9,847 nt of DNA from Pseudomonadota bacterium (GTDB lineage: Bacteria > Pseudomonadota > Gammaproteobacteria > Xanthomonadales > Marinicellaceae). The translations under genes and the position numbers were made by a program. The stretch spans positions 1 to 9,847 of the forward strand of contig QQUO01000076.1 of assembly GCA_008501575.1 (NCBI GenBank), written 5' to 3'. The notes beneath the pieces were generated by a model. That model saw only the letters and a list, made by a program, of their open reading frames with translations. It did no database searches and had not been told where the DNA came from. How positions within the stretch are numbered: the first letter of the stretch is position 1; each line of letters begins with the position of its first letter. This document shows positions 8,870 through 9,847 of this stretch, piece after piece.

Positions 8870-9170
8870 CCCGAATATTTCATGTAAGAATGGGATTTAG
8901 GGATAAAATGGCAAAATAGATTGTATAAATATCGCTTCAAGCATAGTTATTCATATGTTATAAGCGATTTTATGCAAGATATGCAGCCATTTTTTTCATA
9001 ACTAAAACATCAGGAATGTTTTGGCCAGCTATGCTGCCCGAAGGGGACCGCACATGGATGTGCTGTAGCAAACCATTCAGGTACAAACTGTATTTGTCAG
9101 AATTCGTATAAACTTATAAAATTAATATATAGTAGGCCTATTTTGTACCAATCACATGAAATATTCGGGT
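8869..9170. mobile_element. MITE-like element with 17-bp perfect terminal inverted repeats
   Basis: ACCCGAATATTTCATGT at 8869-8885 is perfectly inverted at 9154-9170. Allowing one mismatch extends it to 19 bp (8867-8885 and 9154-9172). The 302-bp AT-rich segment encodes no transposase and contains internal inverted repeats (ATCGCTT at 8931-8937 with 8962-8968; GCACAT at 9050-9055 with 9058-9063). This layout fits a non-autonomous miniature element. It fits exactly between the secA stop and the mutT core, and both ends touch coding sequence. No target duplication is visible, so mobility is inference. A native inverted-repeat regulatory region is the alternative. Confidence 0.6.
9094..9122 (+). 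promoter_or_regulatory. Sigma70-type promoter for mutT inside the inverted-repeat element
   Basis: TTGTCA (9094-9099) and TAAAAT (9117-9122) each match the sigma70 consensus at five of six positions, with the optimal 17-bp spacer. Transcription would start near 9129 and give a very short leader of about 14 nt before the TTG start of mutT. AGTAGG (9131-9136) is a near-consensus ribosome binding site 6 nt before that codon. This is the best promoter by eye in the window. Confidence 0.65.
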
Positions 9171-9559
9171 CAAAGCACATTGAAGTCGCGGTTTTGGTGC
9201 TGATTAACCACCAAAACCGCGTATTACTCACGCAACGCCGATGTGACGTCCATCTCCCCGACTACTGGGAATTTCCCGGTGGCAAAATTGAATCCGAAGA
9301 AACACCGAAACAAGCTTTACTGCGAGAGATTCAAGAAGAACTGGCCTACCAACCAAGCCAAGCCCAAGCCTGGCAAAAAATAGATTATCAATACCCTGAC
9401 TTTTCAGTGCGTTTACATATTTTCAAAGAACATGCTGAACAACCCCAGGTTCATAGCAATGAACAACAAGCCATGCAATGGTGTGCCATTACCGAATTAT
9501 CCAACCAGCAACTACCTCCTGCCAATCAAGGCATTGTGGATGCTCTGATGCAACTCTAA
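9143..9559 (+). CDS. mutT: MutT-type Nudix hydrolase (8-oxo-dGTP diphosphatase)
   Basis: MutT hydrolyses oxidised nucleotides such as 8-oxo-dGTP to prevent A:T to C:G mutations. The 138-residue product has HIEVAVLVLINHQNRVLLTQ (12-31), YWEFPGGKIE (41-50) and the Nudix box from Gly47 through Glu53 to REIQEE (61-66). The Nudix consensus glycine after EEx is alanine (Ala68). LPPANQGIVDAL (124-135) matches the MutT end. The ATG at 9156 is out of frame. The only in-frame start is TTG at 9143, preceded at 6 nt by AGTAGG. This gives about ten residues before the usual MutT N-terminus. Codons for HEIFG come from the right inverted repeat of the upstream element. It is a stand-alone Nudix domain, without the thiamine-phosphate-synthase-like fusion seen in some gammaproteobacteria. 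Substrate is inferred from family. Confidence 0.9.
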   Translation: MYQSHEIFGSKHIEVAVLVLINHQNRVLLTQRRCDVHLPDYWEFPGGKIESEETPKQALLREIQEELAYQPSQAQAWQKIDYQYPDFSVRLHIFKEHAEQPQVHSNEQQAMQWCAITELSNQQLPPANQGIVDALMQL

Positions 9560-9576
9560 TACTGAAACCAAATAAG

Positions 9577-9593
9577 GCACCCGCAAGGGGTGC
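9577..9593 (+). terminator. GC-rich hairpin downstream of mutT
   Basis: GCACCC pairs with GGGTGC around a 5-nt loop (GCAAG), beginning 17 bp after the mutT stop. No T-run follows (GGCTACAAAAAT), so it is a poor intrinsic terminator. It may instead be a repetitive palindrome or an mRNA 3'-end stabiliser. Confidence 0.4.
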
Positions 9594-9617
9594 GGCTACA
9601 AAAATATCCATATTCCC

Positions 9618-9645
9618 TCGTTCCGCACGCTCCGCGTGGGAATGT
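9618..9645 (+). repeat. REP-like palindrome, left copy
   Basis: TTCCGCACGC (9621-9630) pairs with GCGTGGGAA (9634-9642) around a TCC loop, with nine pairs and one bulged G. The flanks CTCG and TG and the hairpin resemble a dispersed repeat I recall from other gammaproteobacteria (CTCGTTCCCACGCTCCGCG type). It is matched in inverted orientation at 9733-9760. Confidence 0.6.
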
Positions 9646-9732
9646 ATACTTCCACAGTTGGTTTTTCTTAATCTATTAAGTTCACTACAAACCGGACAGT
9701 TTATTAATTAAATACCGTTCAATATCTCTTTA

Positions 9733-9760
9733 CACTCCCTCGCAGAGCATGGGAGCGAGG
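9733..9760 (-). repeat. REP-like palindrome, right copy in opposite orientation
   Basis: Read on the minus strand, CTCGCTCCCATGCTCTGCG aligns with the start of the left copy at 9618. The stem is partly decayed: CTCCC (9735-9739) pairs with GGGAG (9751-9755), then come two mismatches and two further pairs. The pair of inverted copies, about 90 bp apart, has the geometry of a BIME or REPIN. Confidence 0.55.
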
Positions 9761-9796
9761 TTGTTATAACATGGAAATAAACGTTATTTTAGGAAT

Positions 9797-9847
9797 TTAA
9801 TCAGCCTGCCCCAACTGCTGTTTAGCCCGTAACCAGAGATTGTCTAA
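9797..9847 (-). CDS. Possible C-terminal fragment of an unidentified gene, cut by the window edge
   Basis: On the minus strand the frame open from the right edge reads LDNLWLRAKQQLGQAD and then TAA (9799-9797). The composition looks protein-like and the position after mutT on the opposite strand would suit a convergent neighbour. Sixteen codons are too few to recognise a family or to exclude chance. Confidence 0.35.
   Translation of the reverse strand, partial: LDNLWLRAKQQLGQAD

Overview
The window looks like chromosomal core DNA of a gammaproteobacterium of moderate GC content. The DciA (DUF721), M23 peptidase, SecA and MutT order is a gammaproteobacterial arrangement, and the proteins resemble that class (DapD, DapE, DusA, SecA with a zinc-binding tail). 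No species can be named from the sequence alone.

Layout. Positions 1-474 hold no convincing gene but are dense in repeats: a 32-bp direct repeat, two homologous 83-bp hairpin units whose stems differ in sequence yet stay self-complementary, and a long inverted repeat that runs into the stop codon of the next gene. Positions 475-4624 (minus strand) are a tightly packed five-gene run, dapD > ArsC-family gene > dapE > dusA > CtlX-like hydrolase, in which every junction overlaps (4, 1, 4 and 23 bp). DapD and DapE are two succinylase-branch enzymes of lysine and meso-diaminopimelate synthesis. A perfect TATAAT lies just upstream of dapD. Positions 4729-5037 (minus) encode a short DciA-like helicase loader. 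Divergent from it are a membrane-anchored M23/LytM peptidase (5112-6044) and full-length secA (6134-8869).

Between secA and mutT lies a 302-bp segment bounded by perfect 17-bp inverted repeats (8869-9170), resembling a MITE. It carries a good sigma70-type promoter and appears to supply the ribosome binding site, the TTG start codon and the first codons of mutT (9143-9559). Downstream of mutT are a GC-rich hairpin and two REP-like palindromes in opposite orientation. A 16-codon C-terminal fragment of an unidentified minus-strand gene may run off the right edge.

Functionally the window joins cell-wall precursor synthesis (dapD/dapE), tRNA modification (dusA), helicase loading (dciA), wall remodelling (M23), protein export (secA) and nucleotide-pool sanitation (mutT). 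The genes are conventional. The noteworthy signals are the covarying hairpin units at the left and the MITE-like element that seems to have been domesticated as the mutT expression signal.
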